A stretch of DNA of 64,000 nt, taken from the NCBI GenBank assembly GCA_001600615.1, contig BCKK01000004.1, positions 1,571,369-1,635,368 of the forward strand, written 5' to 3'. The notes under the pieces are model-generated. The model was not told the origin of the DNA and made no database searches. It worked only from the letters and a program-made list of their open reading frames with translations. This DNA comes from Dioszegia crocea. Its lineage: Eukaryota; Basidiomycota; Tremellomycetes; Tremellales; Bulleribasidiaceae. The position numbers were made by a program, and so were the translations under genes. This document shows, in pieces, positions 10,349 to 21,515 of the stretch (positions are counted from its first letter, which is position 1; every line of letters begins with the position of its first letter).

Positions 10349-10726
10349 GCGAGACGATGGCAGGATCCAGGATCGTCGATCAAGCTCAAGGTCGTCAAGC
10401 GCGTGAACAGCGTCAGGCTGATCTTGCCACCCACTATTACGTAATGATCATGCAACACAGCATCTCATTTATACATCTGCGCTCGAGTACTGTACATGCT
10501 ACAGTCTCTGACGAGGAGTACAACCAAATGCATCCCAGAGATCATAGAAGATGTAGCTTAGGTATGACAACGTAATTTCCTAGGCTGGAGCGGAGGGACC
10601 GCCCTCGATGTATATATTGCCACCGAATCTGATCGTGAAGGATAGTTCGTGTCAAGTCGTTTGATTCGTTCGTCGTTATTGATTGGAAAGAGTGGAGTTG
10701 GCGCGAAGACCAGTCCGCGTGCCGCC
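10349..10726. other. Short intergenic stretch, nothing recognised
   Basis: This lies between the metallopeptidase-like gene's 5' end and the 3' end of the zinc-finger-like gene. It should hold the former's promoter. I see no coding or RNA feature. Confidence 0.5.
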
Positions 10727-12738
10727 TCACATCCCCCATGTTCTCTGCTGCTGCCTGAACCCCTCTGCCTCCAGGAAGACGGGCAAGTACGCCCCTCCCG
10801 CCGCAAAACCTCCTGACGCCACCCCGTGGCCCTGCTCTGTACTCTCCTCATCATCATCCATATCCATCTCAACGTCATCCTCGTCCTCTCCACTTCCCAA
10901 GAGCACACCCAGCCTCATTCCGCTCTGCGGAGGTTGGAAGTCACTAGGACCGCCGGGGATAGCGGGGATGAAGGGGCCTCGCCCGACAGGTCGAGCATGT
11001 AAGGCAGAGAGGAATGTGGGTGTATCAACTCCAGGAGATTGGGGGAATTGGGGATGGCTGGGCCAAAGCAGATGAGGTGGGATCCGAGTCCGTTCTTGAG
11101 ATCGCACTGGAGCGGCAGGAGCTTGTGATTGCTGAGGACCCTTGGGCGTTGTAGTTCCGCCAGGGAAACGCCAGCCGTCCATTGTCCCGTACGCCGCGCT
11201 AGGACTGATTTGTGGTCGCCGCCGGGATGGTGTAGACACCATACCTGCTGGTGAATCGAATTTTCCCGTTAGGGCCGAGGCGAAGATTGACGGCCCTGCC
11301 GCTTCCGGAGTGAAAGTGAGGGAATTCCGCGAGCGGAGTTTGGGACTGGCCGACCTGCGTGATGGAGCAACAGGCGAGGCCGTTGCGAGGTACAGCGCCG
11401 TGTGCGATTCAGAGAGGGAAGACTGGTGAAGGCCCATCATGCTGGACGGGCGGGAATATTGAGATGAGGCGAGGTGTTGGGGTGGGGGAGGAGGCGCCAG
11501 GCCAGAGGGGTGATTGGACAGGGAGAGGGAAGACCGGTGTCCGCGCACTGGTGCGTTAGGGGCAATGGACTTCTTTCGGCCGTGTCCGACTGGACTAGGA
11601 GTTCGGGGAGGTTTATCAAAGACGGCAGTGAAGAGGCCGGCTGGGGGTGGGGCGTCGTCCGTTATTGGCTCATCCTCAATGTTGAAGCTCTTCTCCATCG
11701 AGATGATCTCCTCCAGGATATCCCGCATATCCTTGCCCATCCCCATCGGCACCTCGGCCGTCTTCTTCCGAGCGTGTCCTGATCGACCCCGCTTATGCGC
11801 CTGCCCGATGCTCATTGCCATGTTTAGACTGGCGCCTGCGCCTGGTCGAGGATATGGCCGGGTATCCAGGAACTCCTCCTCCTCATCTTCGTCCTCCTGG
11901 ATCACACCAACCTTGTCCCCTCTATACCGCCTGGATGTTATAGAGACATTAGACGCAGATGAGGGGTTTCGAGAAAGGGCCGAGCCGGACCAGCCGGAAG
12001 TGGAGGTGGATGTTGAAGCGGTAGATGCTGTGCTGGCATTCCGGCTGTGGAGGCCAGTGTACCCGCCGACGAGATCGGGTACGCGGGAACTAGACGCTGA
12101 GGATACAGTGGAGAAGGTGGTAGAGCGCGAGGTGGCGGACGACGCGACGGATCCCTCGGCGCGTCGACGGCGGCGCTCTTCTCGTCGTTCGTCACGCCGA
12201 GAGTCTGCGCGGGCTAGACGACGATAGTGCGACGCGGTCCACTCGGACATGTTGTCTGTATCGGCTGGGGAGGGAAGGGCAGTCGCGGCAGAGGAGGGGT
12301 GGCGGGATAACGGGGCAGATGAACCGAGTGTGGGTTGTGGATATGGGGTGGACGAAGATGATGGGCCGCCAGGTTTGTAACAGAGTGATGAGAATGCATC
12401 TGACCTTGCACAATCTGCTTGATCAGCGAGAGATTCTCCCACAATAAGATGGACGTACCAATTGAGCAGTATATACCACCATCAACAACGTCCTTTCCGC
12501 AGAAACACCGCTTGCGGCAGGGTGAAGATGTGGCCGAGACGTCCGAGTCGCTCATCCCGCCCGACCCAGACCCGCCGCCAGGGGACTTGTATGCAGATGG
12601 GGGCGGCACAGTGGGCAATCTCGACCTCTGTAGAGGTCGGGAGATGTTTAGATCGTATGATTGCGAAAGGGGAGTGGCGAGATGTTGACGATTGTGGGGG
12701 TGGTCTGGGTGAAAGACTGGCGGGGCAGAGGTTGACAT
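10727..12738 (-). CDS. Zinc-finger-like, Ser-rich disordered protein
   Basis: Function unknown. Two exons, 12738-12459 and 12414-10727, give 655 codons. The splice joins IYCSI to DCARSDAF and so completes a compact Cys motif: CRKRCFCGKDVVDGG followed by YCSIDCARSDA. Small fungal zinc-binding motifs of the form C-x-C-G-K ... YCS-x-xC look like this. After it come a highly charged RRDERREERRRRR segment, long Ser/Thr-rich stretches, an acidic EDEDEEEE patch and Pro/Ser-rich sequence to the C-terminus, ending in another acidic patch. There are no membrane helices. Such composition suggests a regulatory or scaffold protein, possibly nuclear, but that is inference. It is divergent from the SYLF gene; two inverted ACGCGT boxes lie about 360-380 bp upstream. 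Confidence 0.75.
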
Positions 12739-13838
12739 GTAGGGCTTTGCCTAGTGATTCGTGTTGGTGGGGTTGGAGAACGTGATGGTTCGTGAAGTGT
12801 GGATGAGGGACGCGCTGCGTGCGTGGTGTCGATCGTGACGGCGGGTGAGGTGATAGTTCTCGACACGAGTCGGGGTGTGCAAGGATGTGCAGCCGGGAGA
12901 GTACTATAGATTGTTTGGAGATTATAGATTAGGGTGAGATAGTGATCAACAAGACAGATGGACAGTCAACAAACAAGCCCCGGGGCAGGGTAGGGATTAG
13001 GGAAGGGAACAGGGATGAGTGCGAAGGTGAATGCCTTTGATTTCCATGTTTTGAATCAGTCGCGTCGATCACGTCTCAAAAACTTTAGGCGGCAACGGAC
13101 GCGTCACGCCTAGAAACGCGTCCACCCCAGCGTGACAGGGGCGTTTGGATGCTGAACCGAGCAATCTTACTGCGGCGAGCTCCAAGGCTCCTCTTCTCTT
13201 GGTATCGCACCCTGCTCGGATCTGGGAACGTGCGAAGCGTTCCTGAGACTTGGCTATTCATGGCTGGACATAGTATTAGGAGAGGCAGAGCGCAGCAGCA
13301 GCCCAAAAGTGTGACATCGCGGCTATTTGGGGGATGGTCACCGAGAGTAATACGTTGTAGCCATTCATGCGGTGCCTGTCAGTCGTGCCTTCACACATGT
13401 GAATCAAAGATAAAGATAAGAAGCGAGTATGACCTGCAGACCGAGACAAGTGCGGTAGGCCTTCAGCTAGGTAACGGAAGATACCAGTCATAGGTCACGA
13501 TAGCTCTCTGCCAATCGTGCCAGATAGCAGTCTGTCTCGGTCCACGCTTAGACAATACCCTGTACGTAGCCTTTGTTTGCTGTCATGTTCCTAAGCCTTG
13601 AAGTAGAGCATGGTGAAGGGAAAGTGGTTGACGAGGTATGGCTGCGGAATGCTCCCGTTTGACTGGGTGGCGGATATGAGTGGAGACCCCGCATTTGATG
13701 ACGTCTTTCCAGCTAGCGCAGGTGGTGCCCTCCGCCTTTATCTACCGCAGTCAACCCTCCATCCATCTACCTCCAGTAGCCTCTAACGCACAACGCACAC
13801 AAACAACGACCAAGACCGACTCACAGCCACTGACCACA
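12739..13838. other. Divergent promoter region
   Basis: This 1.1-kb region separates the zinc-finger-like gene (-) from the SYLF gene (+). It contains the inverted MCB-type pair at 13097-13123. Short frames here lack domain content or splice support, and I found no RNA gene. Confidence 0.5.
13097..13123. promoter_or_regulatory. Inverted pair of ACGCGT (MCB-like) boxes
   Basis: GGACGCGT (13097-13104) and ACGCGTCC (13116-13123) are exact reverse complements separated by 11 nt. ACGCGT is the MluI cell-cycle box bound by MBF-type factors in yeasts. It lies about 0.36 kb from the zinc-finger-like start and 0.72 kb from the SYLF start. A cell-cycle role is inference. Confidence 0.4.
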
Positions 13839-15377
13839 ATGCAATCTAAATTTGGCGGCTTCCTCAACAAGGCCCGAGACACCGCGGCGGGCGTAGGCGG
13901 GCAAGCCTCGGCAATGCTCAAGGTGAGTTCGTCCTCGGTAGAGGAGACGAGGGAGGAGTCTGACAAATTCAGGACGGATCTTCCCGAGCGTCCTCCGGAG
14001 GGACTGGGCTCATGCAGAGCTTCTCACTGCCTGCGGAGAGCGCAAAGGCTGCTACGATTCTTAAGCATTTCTTAGGTGAGTTGAGGAACGTGTGGTCGTT
14101 TTGGTCTGTGTTGGAGCGCTGCGGGATAGAGGCCCGATTACATGCCACTGAAATTTGGAATCTAAGAACGATTTCAGCATTGTCAGTACTTAGCTCATCC
14201 CACAGCCAACCCGTCCAACCCTCAAACAGCAATCAACTCCATCCCCAAGGCAGTCCTTCTGCGCGCTAAAGGTCAGTTGGTGATGCCGCTCTATCGTATG
14301 AGATCCAAGCTGACGTTATCCAGGCCTGGCAGTGTTCACCATCCTGAAAGCTGGATTTGTCTTTTCTGGCAAGGCAGGCTCAGGACTTGTTATTGCGCGA
14401 TTGCCGGACGGGAGCTGGTCGGCCCCGAGCTGTATTGGAACGGCAGGTGTGGGATGGGGATTACAGATTGGAGCGGGTAAGTCACAGTCACTGGTGACGG
14501 GTAGATGAAGCGCTATATGATGCACGCAGGGGGACTAAGGCGGAAGGGCTCTACATGGGAGCGTCAATACCTGATGGAGGGTTGAAGCTAACCAAATCAG
14601 ACATCACCGAAGTTGTAATTGTGCTCAACTCTGACGAAGCCGTCAAGGCGTTCTCTCGAGGCGGGAATGTCACCGTAGGCGGTACGTCCGCTAAATCCTT
14701 CGCACTCAAGTCTTTCGAGACGGTTCGAAACATAAGCTGACGGACCAGGTGGCATCTCAGCCGCTGCTGGTCCTTTGGGTACAGGTGGTCAAGTCGCTGC
14801 GTCACTCGCCAACCCCGCTGCGATGTTCAGCTACTCCAGGTCGCGAGGTGAGCTTTCCATATCTCCATCATCGGACTCCAGACACTAGCTAATGAATCTA
14901 GGCCTCTTCGCTGGAATCACTCTGGACGGAACGATATTGGTCGAGCGCAAAGATACCAACAAGGAGTTCTACGGGAGCGCCGTCTCGTCGACTGACATCT
15001 TAACGTGAGTGTACACTTCCACCAATGGTGTGTCAATCTTGAGCTCTACTGTGAAACTGATACCTCGTAGAGGCCGAGTTCCTGCGCCTGAGATCGCTTC
15101 GGAGATGTACGACATAATCGAAGGTAAGTCTGATCTCACTTCAGATAAGGGGAGACACTGACCTCGGACAGCTGCAGAAGGGATCGACGAATCATCCGTT
15201 CCCGCCCAAGCCTATGTGCCCGGTCAGGCAGGCCAACAGCTACCCCTCAATACCAACAGCGGGACCACCACCGTCCAGCCTGCCGCTTTCCCAGGAGCTG
15301 GTAGTCCGCTAGGTTCGACTGGAGCGCCAATCGTGCCCGGAGCGGGTGGTCAGACAATTTATGATGCGAAATCGTAG
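13839..15377 (+). CDS. SYLF (Ysc84) domain protein without SH3
   Basis: Nine exons: 13839-13922, 13973-14075, 14206-14271, 14324-14476, 14601-14681, 14749-14847, 14902-15004, 15071-15123 and 15172-15377, giving 315 codons. The central region, about residues 55-245, is a SYLF/Ysc84 domain: IPKAVLLRAKGLAVFTI, FSGKAGSGLVIAR, GTAGVGWGLQIGAD, a mid-domain GGNVTVGGGISAAAGPLG, and SRSRGLFAGITLDG. These domains bind phosphoinositides and actin at endocytic sites. Yeast Ysc84/Lsb3 end in an SH3 domain. Here the C-terminus is a short Gln/Pro/Gly-rich tail with no SH3 signature, so this is the SYLF-only form. Intron 5 (14477-14600, 124 bp) is longer than most. Confidence 0.9.
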
Positions 15378-15518
15378 GGTGAGGGGATGATGAGTCGAGG
15401 TGATAAGTTGGCGTAGGCGTACTGTATAATATACCCGATAGAAGTGTTTGTCGCTCATCAGACTGCAAGACCATCCAAGATGAGATGATCGGCTGTCCTC
15501 ACGCGCGCCTAAGGACAC

Positions 15519-15557
15519 GCGCACTTCAGACTTAGGGTCCCTAAGTCTGAAGTGCGC
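15519..15557. repeat. Perfect 39-bp palindrome between convergent genes
   Basis: The arms 15519-15537 and 15539-15557 are exact 19-nt reverse complements around a single T. The left arm reads gcgcacttcagacttaggg. It lies between the 3' ends of the SYLF gene (stop 15377) and the H-protein gene (stop 15699). Either transcript crossing it could form a tight hairpin. The type is uncertain: terminator-like hairpin, recombination relic or small inverted-repeat element. Confidence 0.9.
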
Positions 15558-15698
15558 ATGTTGGCGTCGAAGGCGTCGATAATCGGCCATCCCTGAGCAC
15601 AACTCGAATGTCAATTAGATTCATTCTTCAAACCCCTGATCTTCCGCCCTACGCAGCTTCCCAGCAGCACCCCACAAGTGTCTTCTTGGCAGCACATT

Positions 15699-16512
15699 TT
15701 ACGCTCCCTCGCAGTGCGCCTTGTACGCCTCATCATTGAGCAGTGACTCAAACTCAGCCGGGTCAGAGAGCTTGATTTTGCAGAGCCATCCTATGCACAT
15801 CAGCTGTCGATCATTGTGGAAATGAACGAGGATGATCGGTGAGCTAATAGCTATCGGGGCCGAACGCGAGCGGCTCACACACCCAAATACCCAGGCATAA
15901 AGAAAGACTTACCATCACCCTGCGGCGCCTTGTTCAACAGACTAGGCTGATCACCCAGAGTCTCATTCACAGAAGTGACGATACCCGACACAGGAGCATA
16001 GATATCCGAAGCGGCCTTGACGGACTCGACGGCTCCAATAGCATCTGGGCGAGATCAGCAATGTGCCTAAACCGGCTTGATCCGCTTAGCCAAGCGGGAA
16101 TAGGTGTGTGGAAGATGAGCGCCAACATACCTCCCTGTGCGATCTCAGTGCCGCTCTGGGGCAGCTCGACGAATACGACATCCCCTAAAGCCTTCTGGGC
16201 GTAGTCTGTGATTCCGACGGTACCCTCGTTGGTAGCCGGGTCGAATTTCACCCATTCATGGTCGGTTGAGTATCGTGCTGCGGATTGTCAGCCGTAGAGT
16301 CATCAGGTGCATATTGAGAGCTGTAAGAACGATGCTATCAGGACAGGATGGTAGCATGTATGAATGGTAGAGTCTTGGCAAAGAAAGAACTGGAGAGCGG
16401 ACGTACTGGAAAGATAACGGAATGCGGAGTAGGAAACGGGTGTTGGCCTAGCGCAAGAGTTGCGGAGAAGCGATGAAGCCGGTCGAAGAGCGGAGCGGAG
16501 AGGGGCGATCAT
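15699..16512 (-). CDS. GCV3: Glycine cleavage system H protein, mitochondrial
   Basis: The H protein is the lipoyl shuttle of the mitochondrial glycine decarboxylase complex, passing the aminomethyl group between P, T and L proteins. Exons 16512-16407, 16277-16131, 16044-15913 and 15790-15699 give 158 codons, normal length. Residues 1-35 are rich in Arg and Ser with no acidic residue, a typical matrix-targeting presequence. The mature part starts near RYSTDHEW and contains [20 protein letters not shown]. The lipoylated lysine is about residue 94 in ESVKAASD. The conserved [10 protein letters not shown] segment follows, and the protein ends in ...YKAHCEGA. It is convergent with the SYLF gene, with a 39-bp palindrome between them. 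Confidence 0.95.
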
Positions 16513-16853
16513 CTTTGCTGGTAGTGAAGAGCGGTTGTGGTATGATAGCTCAAGAAGATAGAGAAGAACTGGCGCAGGCAGGGCTATCGATGGATGAACC
16601 GGTTCCGACGGATATTTGACTTTTGTTTTCCAACGATTCTGGAGGTGTTGGAAAATGAAGATTGGGCGATGGATTGGACAACCAAGACCAAGATAGCGTG
16701 GTGACCCAATATGTCCAGAGCAGTTGCCTGGCTACGGTGCAAGATACAGAGCAGAATATGCATGCTGCAGCTCGTGGTTTGCTCAAGGAAACACATGACC
16801 CCAACCCTCTTCCCCCCTCTAATATACAACGCGCAGCACTGAATCTTGACTTC

Positions 16854-17965
16854 CTACTTGATGAATCTGCAGCAATCAGCGTCAGTCCACATGATGCAGT
16901 GAAGCGCCAGTGTACGAAGAAACAAAACTCACTTGAGCATGAACTTCTTGTGGAACTCGCTTCGCAGTAAATCATTCACAAACTCGCCCTTCTTGGGCTT
17001 ATCATCCATCCCCGCCGCCTGATTCTTGAAGATCAAATCATCGTCCCATCGACGCTTGACTGTGAAGCCGGCAGTTGAGCCGCCGAAGGATGATGCGGGT
17101 GTGCCCGGGGTGGAAGGGGCAGGACTGGGTGCGGATTGGCCGAGGGCCGCCTGGAGGTTGAGGAGGGGGTTGCCGGTGGCTATTTCTGCTTCGCGAGAGG
17201 CTGCTGAAGCGGCTGAGGTCTCCGCGTCCTGTGTTGTTAGCATGTGATATGGAATGCACTCAAATCACGGATGGAGATGTCGGCGGACAGGATATGTCTT
17301 GCGTTTGAACGAGATGGCTTGAGTGGCCAAACTTACTATTCGTGCCTTCTCCTCTGCTCGCTCTTGCTTAATTTTGGCTAGCTCAGCCATCAACGCAGCC
17401 GTATCATCTTCATCATCCGAATCGTCGTCGCTGAACGGTCAGTTGACAGATTTCCAGCACTCCCGAAGAGCCACGATGATCAAGCAACTCACTCATCATC
17501 TTCCTCCTCGTCCTCATCATCGTCATCGTCCGCATCAGGCCCCACAGCCTTCCCCTTCCCCTTATCCACAGCCTTACCATCCTCCATATCCACCTCCTCC
17601 TCCTCATCGTCATCATCATCCCGATCAGCCGCCAAAGCCTCCTCGAGCACTTTCCGCCTCTTGACCCGTTCCTCATCCTCCCCTTCTCCACCCTCCTCAA
17701 TCCCGCCCAGCCTCAATGCCGATGGGGCCGCTACAAGCGCTGGCAATCCCGCCGCCTTCCTCTTCTTCTCCGTAGCCAGTCGTTCTGCCTCTGCAAGCTC
17801 CGCCTTCAGATCTCGCCGTGCCACATCGCTCGCGGATGTCTGGCCGGGTTGCCGGAATTTGAGCTTGGTGTGCGACGCGGCGGAGTGCTTTGAGATTTGC
17901 TGAGAGCCCGCCTTTGTCTCCCGGCCTTGAGTAGGGTTCCAGGTGGGTCTGTGGGCTTGAGACAT
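16854..17965 (-). CDS. CWC15: Pre-mRNA splicing factor Cwc15/Cwf15
   Basis: Cwc15 belongs to the Prp19-associated (NineTeen-related) part of the active spliceosome and acts in the nucleus. Exons 17965-17493, 17430-17337, 17228-16933 and 16866-16854 give 291 codons. The N-terminus MSQAHRPTWNPTQGRE is the family hallmark. It is followed by KLKFRQPGQ, a basic/coiled segment RDLKAELAEAER, and a long run of Asp/Glu. The C-terminus has the conserved KRRWDDDLIFKNQA and FVNDLLRSEFHKKFM. The last exon is only 13 nt, encoding ...FIK-stop after a 66-bp intron; this gives the short basic end expected of the family. It is divergent from SPC19 across about 290 bp. Confidence 0.95.
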
Positions 17966-18256
17966 GGTGCTTTAGGTCAGAGAGTGGTAGGTATTGTGAC
18001 GAAGGGGTGCAGTTATAGCAATCTGATCTAGGTGGGGTTCTAACCTGGGTAAAACGAACCATTTCTTCCGGCATTCTGCGGAGTTATCTCGGAGTCAACC
18101 CAAGGGCATTTCGGAAGCAAGTGGCCACAAGGTTCCGGGGACGTTGACGCGTACATATGACTTGTCGGTAAGTTACGCGACCGACCCAACTCCCTCCCTC
18201 CACCCCATCTTGCTCCCAATATCAAGGGACACAGCCAATCGATACAAATCTCCGCC

Positions 18257-18876
18257 ATGGCTCGCCAATCAGTCTACCCCACCAATGCAATAGATCTGCT
18301 CAATCACCTAGACGACTGTGTCAACTTCACTGAGGCGTCCGCGGCAAGTTTGAACTCTTCCTTGGGACGGTTCGAGCCTGGGATTCGTGATTTGCCCAGA
18401 CTGACCAAGATTCTTGCGAATAAGCATGTAAGTTGATGCCTTCTTCTGTGAGGATGAGCAGAAAGCTGACACGTTAGCACTACCTAGTCCTCCCTACTAC
18501 CCATGTCCAATCACACCAGTCCGCAATTTCCCACTCCCTCGCCCCGCAAATAGAAGCCCTCATAGCCAAAGCCGAGACCATCGTGACTAGCCAAGCGAGG
18601 AAGGTGGCGAATCTGGAGGAGAGGCTGTCGATTGTGCGGTCAGCTAGGGCCGTGCCGGTCGCAGCGCCTATACCACAGCCAGAGGAAGAGGCGGAGCAGA
18701 TCGAGGAGAACGAAGAAGGGGACGGATGGGGAAGTAGGAGCAAACTTGACGGGTTGGAAATGAAAGATCTGACTGTCGCGCAGAGGCGGAAGATCATCAT
18801 GCTTAGAGGAAAGAGGGAGAGGTTGGAGAGGGAGCGAAGAGAATTGATGGGGGATGAAGAGGACGAGGGGTTTTAG
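18257..18876 (+). CDS. SPC19: DASH complex subunit Spc19
   Basis: Spc19 is a subunit of the fungal DASH/Dam1 ring that couples kinetochores to spindle microtubules. Exons 18257-18427 and 18478-18876 give 189 codons. The first 100 residues match the family layout: LLNHLDDCVNFTEASAASL, then DLPRLTKILANKHHYLVLPT, then a helix SLAPQIEALIAKAE. A predicted coiled coil (ARKVANLEERLSIVR) follows, then an acidic linker and a second charged helix with RGKRERLERERRELM. The call rests on the overall pattern and length, because the family is weakly conserved. Confidence 0.85.
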
Positions 18877-19077
18877 CCAGGGTTCATTTATGGGACGGGG
18901 TGAAAGGGCAGGGACAATTGGTTGTTACTAGTATAATTGGATGTACAATAGGTATGAGCTGCATACAAATCATCACCGTCCAACAACTAGGTATCCTCCA
19001 AAATTACTCCTATACCAAGTGTAACCCCGAATGATCTGTAACCAGTACTTTTTTTTCGATTCTTCCTTGCCCTTCGA

Positions 19078-21515
19078 CTACGCACCAACAGTCCCGGCCC
19101 GACCTACAGGCACCATCGGACTACCCAGACCCGCCGTATCAGCCTTCCGCGCACCCGTCGACCGGCCCTTCCTAAGATCCTTGATACTCGCCTTGGGCGG
19201 CCGTTGCCAGAACTTGACCTGGGCAGAGCGTGAGATGGTGACGATGGCATTGGGCGACATGTGGACTGAAGTGAGAAGATTGCCTTCCACCACGCGAGCC
19301 TGATCATTAGCAAAGGGTCATGTTTTACAAGGAAGGAACAAAGACTCACCAGAACAGGCTGCAAGAGCGCGACTTCGCTGCGAGGCGGGGCAGGGTGATA
19401 TCTCTCCTTGGCTGCTGACTGCTCCTCGCCTTCCTTTGCGAGAGACAACGTCGACGCTCCGCCGTGCGGCAGTCGATGTTGAGATCCGTGTCCATTTGGC
19501 AGATGACCGTGGTGTCTTGGTCGATGCAATGAAGCGGCAGTAAAGTCCCACTGTCACTGTCAGCTTACGCACCGGTGCTCACGACAGTCCACATAGCTTA
19601 CCAAGAGCAACTTTGCATCCTCGCCCACACTTCCAAATCTGTAACCACCACCGCCGCCTCCACCCGGCGTAGGATCGAAAGCTATGCAAGTGACGAACGC
19701 TGAGTGGCCCTGGCATCGTGCGACCAGACGTTGTTCCCTCGGCGAATAGATTTGAATGAGATCGTCTTGTCCGCCAACAGCTACGAATCGGGAGTCGGGA
19801 GACCATGCCACCTGAGAATAATGAGCATGTGTCACACGTGGACGAGAAGTGACTTACGCAGTTCAGCGACGCGTAGTACCCCGCAAAAGTATCCTCTAGT
19901 CTCTCTTCCGCCATGTCAATCAAGCGCAACATCCCATCTGCGAAGACGGCGGCTAGAAGTCGGCCATCGGGAGAATATGACATGGCTGTTGAGTCAGCAT
20001 AATGTCGGCCTGTAGTGAAGAGGACTCACCGGTGATAGGCTTTCTGCCGACCTTATACGCCGCAGTGGGGTTCTTACCAGCCCACGGACTCCGCTCCGCC
20101 TCGCCCACATTCTTCTTCCCTCCCGCTCCCTGGGGCTGAGCCAACTGAGCCCAATCCTCATTCTTCCAAATCATCATGCTATCCTCCCCTCCATCGGAAG
20201 AGCTGCCACTGGCGCTCGTCCCGGATGTGCTCCCGTGACCATTACCATTCCCGTTCTCTTGCGTTTTACTCTGTCCGTCAAAGTGCGTCACCCACGGTAA
20301 GGCAGAGTTGGAAATTGTGGTTATGGGGTCTTCGGCGAATAGGTTGAATTGTAGAACGGTGTTGTCTGCGAATGCGGCGGTAAAGTGTTGGGGTTGACGG
20401 GGATCGTAGTTTATAGATACAACAGCGGTGTTGTTTAGTAGACCCTGATCGGTCAGTCTGTGCTGCCAGAGTTGAGCTAGTGTTGGACTTACACCCTTGT
20501 TGATCCGACTGTACTTCCCTGCTATGAAGTCTAGCCAGACGATGTCCCCTGTTACGAAACCGACAATGATATCTAGGCGTTCTGGACTGGCTGTAATTGG
20601 TGAGACGGCATGACAGGTGGGCACGACGGAGAAAGTCACGCGAGCGAAGGGTTCCTAGGGATCAGCACAGACACTAGCCAGCTTCTCAGCGCGGCTCACC
20701 TTGATCTTCCCTCCCTCTTCGCCCCATCCGAACGTGCGGCCCAAATTCCAGAACCCCCATCTGACCCACTCCCCACTCCCATTCTTCGCCCGTTCCGCAA
20801 TGAGCTTCGGCAAATTATCCGCCGCCTGCAACCTCGTCACAAATGTCGAGTTTGATGACCTCAGCCCCGTCTTGGGTCTAGGCAACGCAGCTAGGGCGTT
20901 GGGCGCGACTGCCGCTGTAGCTCGGGCGAACGGGTTTCTCTTGCCCGATGCAGCCTGTGGAAGGGCAGTGAGCGGTACCTCCATGATCGGAGCAAGCTCC
21001 GCCGACGGCTCGTCCGATCCTGAAGATACTGACGCCTCGTACCCTGGCATAGTCCCCGGCGCAGCATTTCCCGGTGCTCCGCCAGGACCGCCCATACCGA
21101 GCATTGATCCCAATCCGCCCCCTGCGCCCTTGGGTGGGAACCATACATTCACCCAGGACATCTTGACTGGGTACGCGGGCTGGACTTGGCCATTCACCAC
21201 TGAAGTCCCGAATGACATGGCGGTCTGAGCTGGGGGCGGCGCGTTCGCGGGCGGAGGTACGATGAATCCGCCGGCACCGCCCAGCATAGTCGCTGCGACA
21301 GAAGGCATTGCTGGGCGGTAGTCGCCGTATGGTAATGGCGCGACTGGGGTACCGATGGATGGGAAAAGGTCTTTGTTTATGGTGTAGGCGCCCTCGGGGG
21401 CGTGGATTGTATCGGGTAAGTCGGGGATAGGGACGACGGGTACAGGCGGTGCTGCGGGTCGGGGNGGGGGCAGCCGGGGCATATAACTCTGGGGAGGTGG
21501 GATATAGAGCTCCAT
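19078..21515 (-). CDS. creC: CreC/WDR20-like WD40 protein
   Basis: CreC stabilises and activates the deubiquitinase CreB in Aspergillus, a system linked to carbon catabolite repression; WDR20 partners USP12/46 in animals. Exons 21515-20700, 20654-20493, 20444-20030, 19985-19858, 19811-19602, 19550-19350 and 19299-19078 give 717 codons. A Pro-rich N-terminus of about 270 residues precedes the WD40 repeats. Repeat-like segments are AMSYSPDGRLLAAVFADGML, VAWSPDSRFVAVGGQDD, CIAFDP and the late RSAQVKFWQRPP. The late insertion between blades, rich in basic and His residues (SLHRPRHHGHLPNGHG), is typical of the family. An N at about 21465 leaves one residue undefined. A poly-Gly run interrupts one blade. 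Confidence 0.86.

Noticed and set aside
11514..12227. 237-codon + strand frame opposite the zinc-finger-like gene
   Set aside because: It is antisense to a spliced coding exon; its low-complexity Arg/Ser composition mirrors the sense gene.
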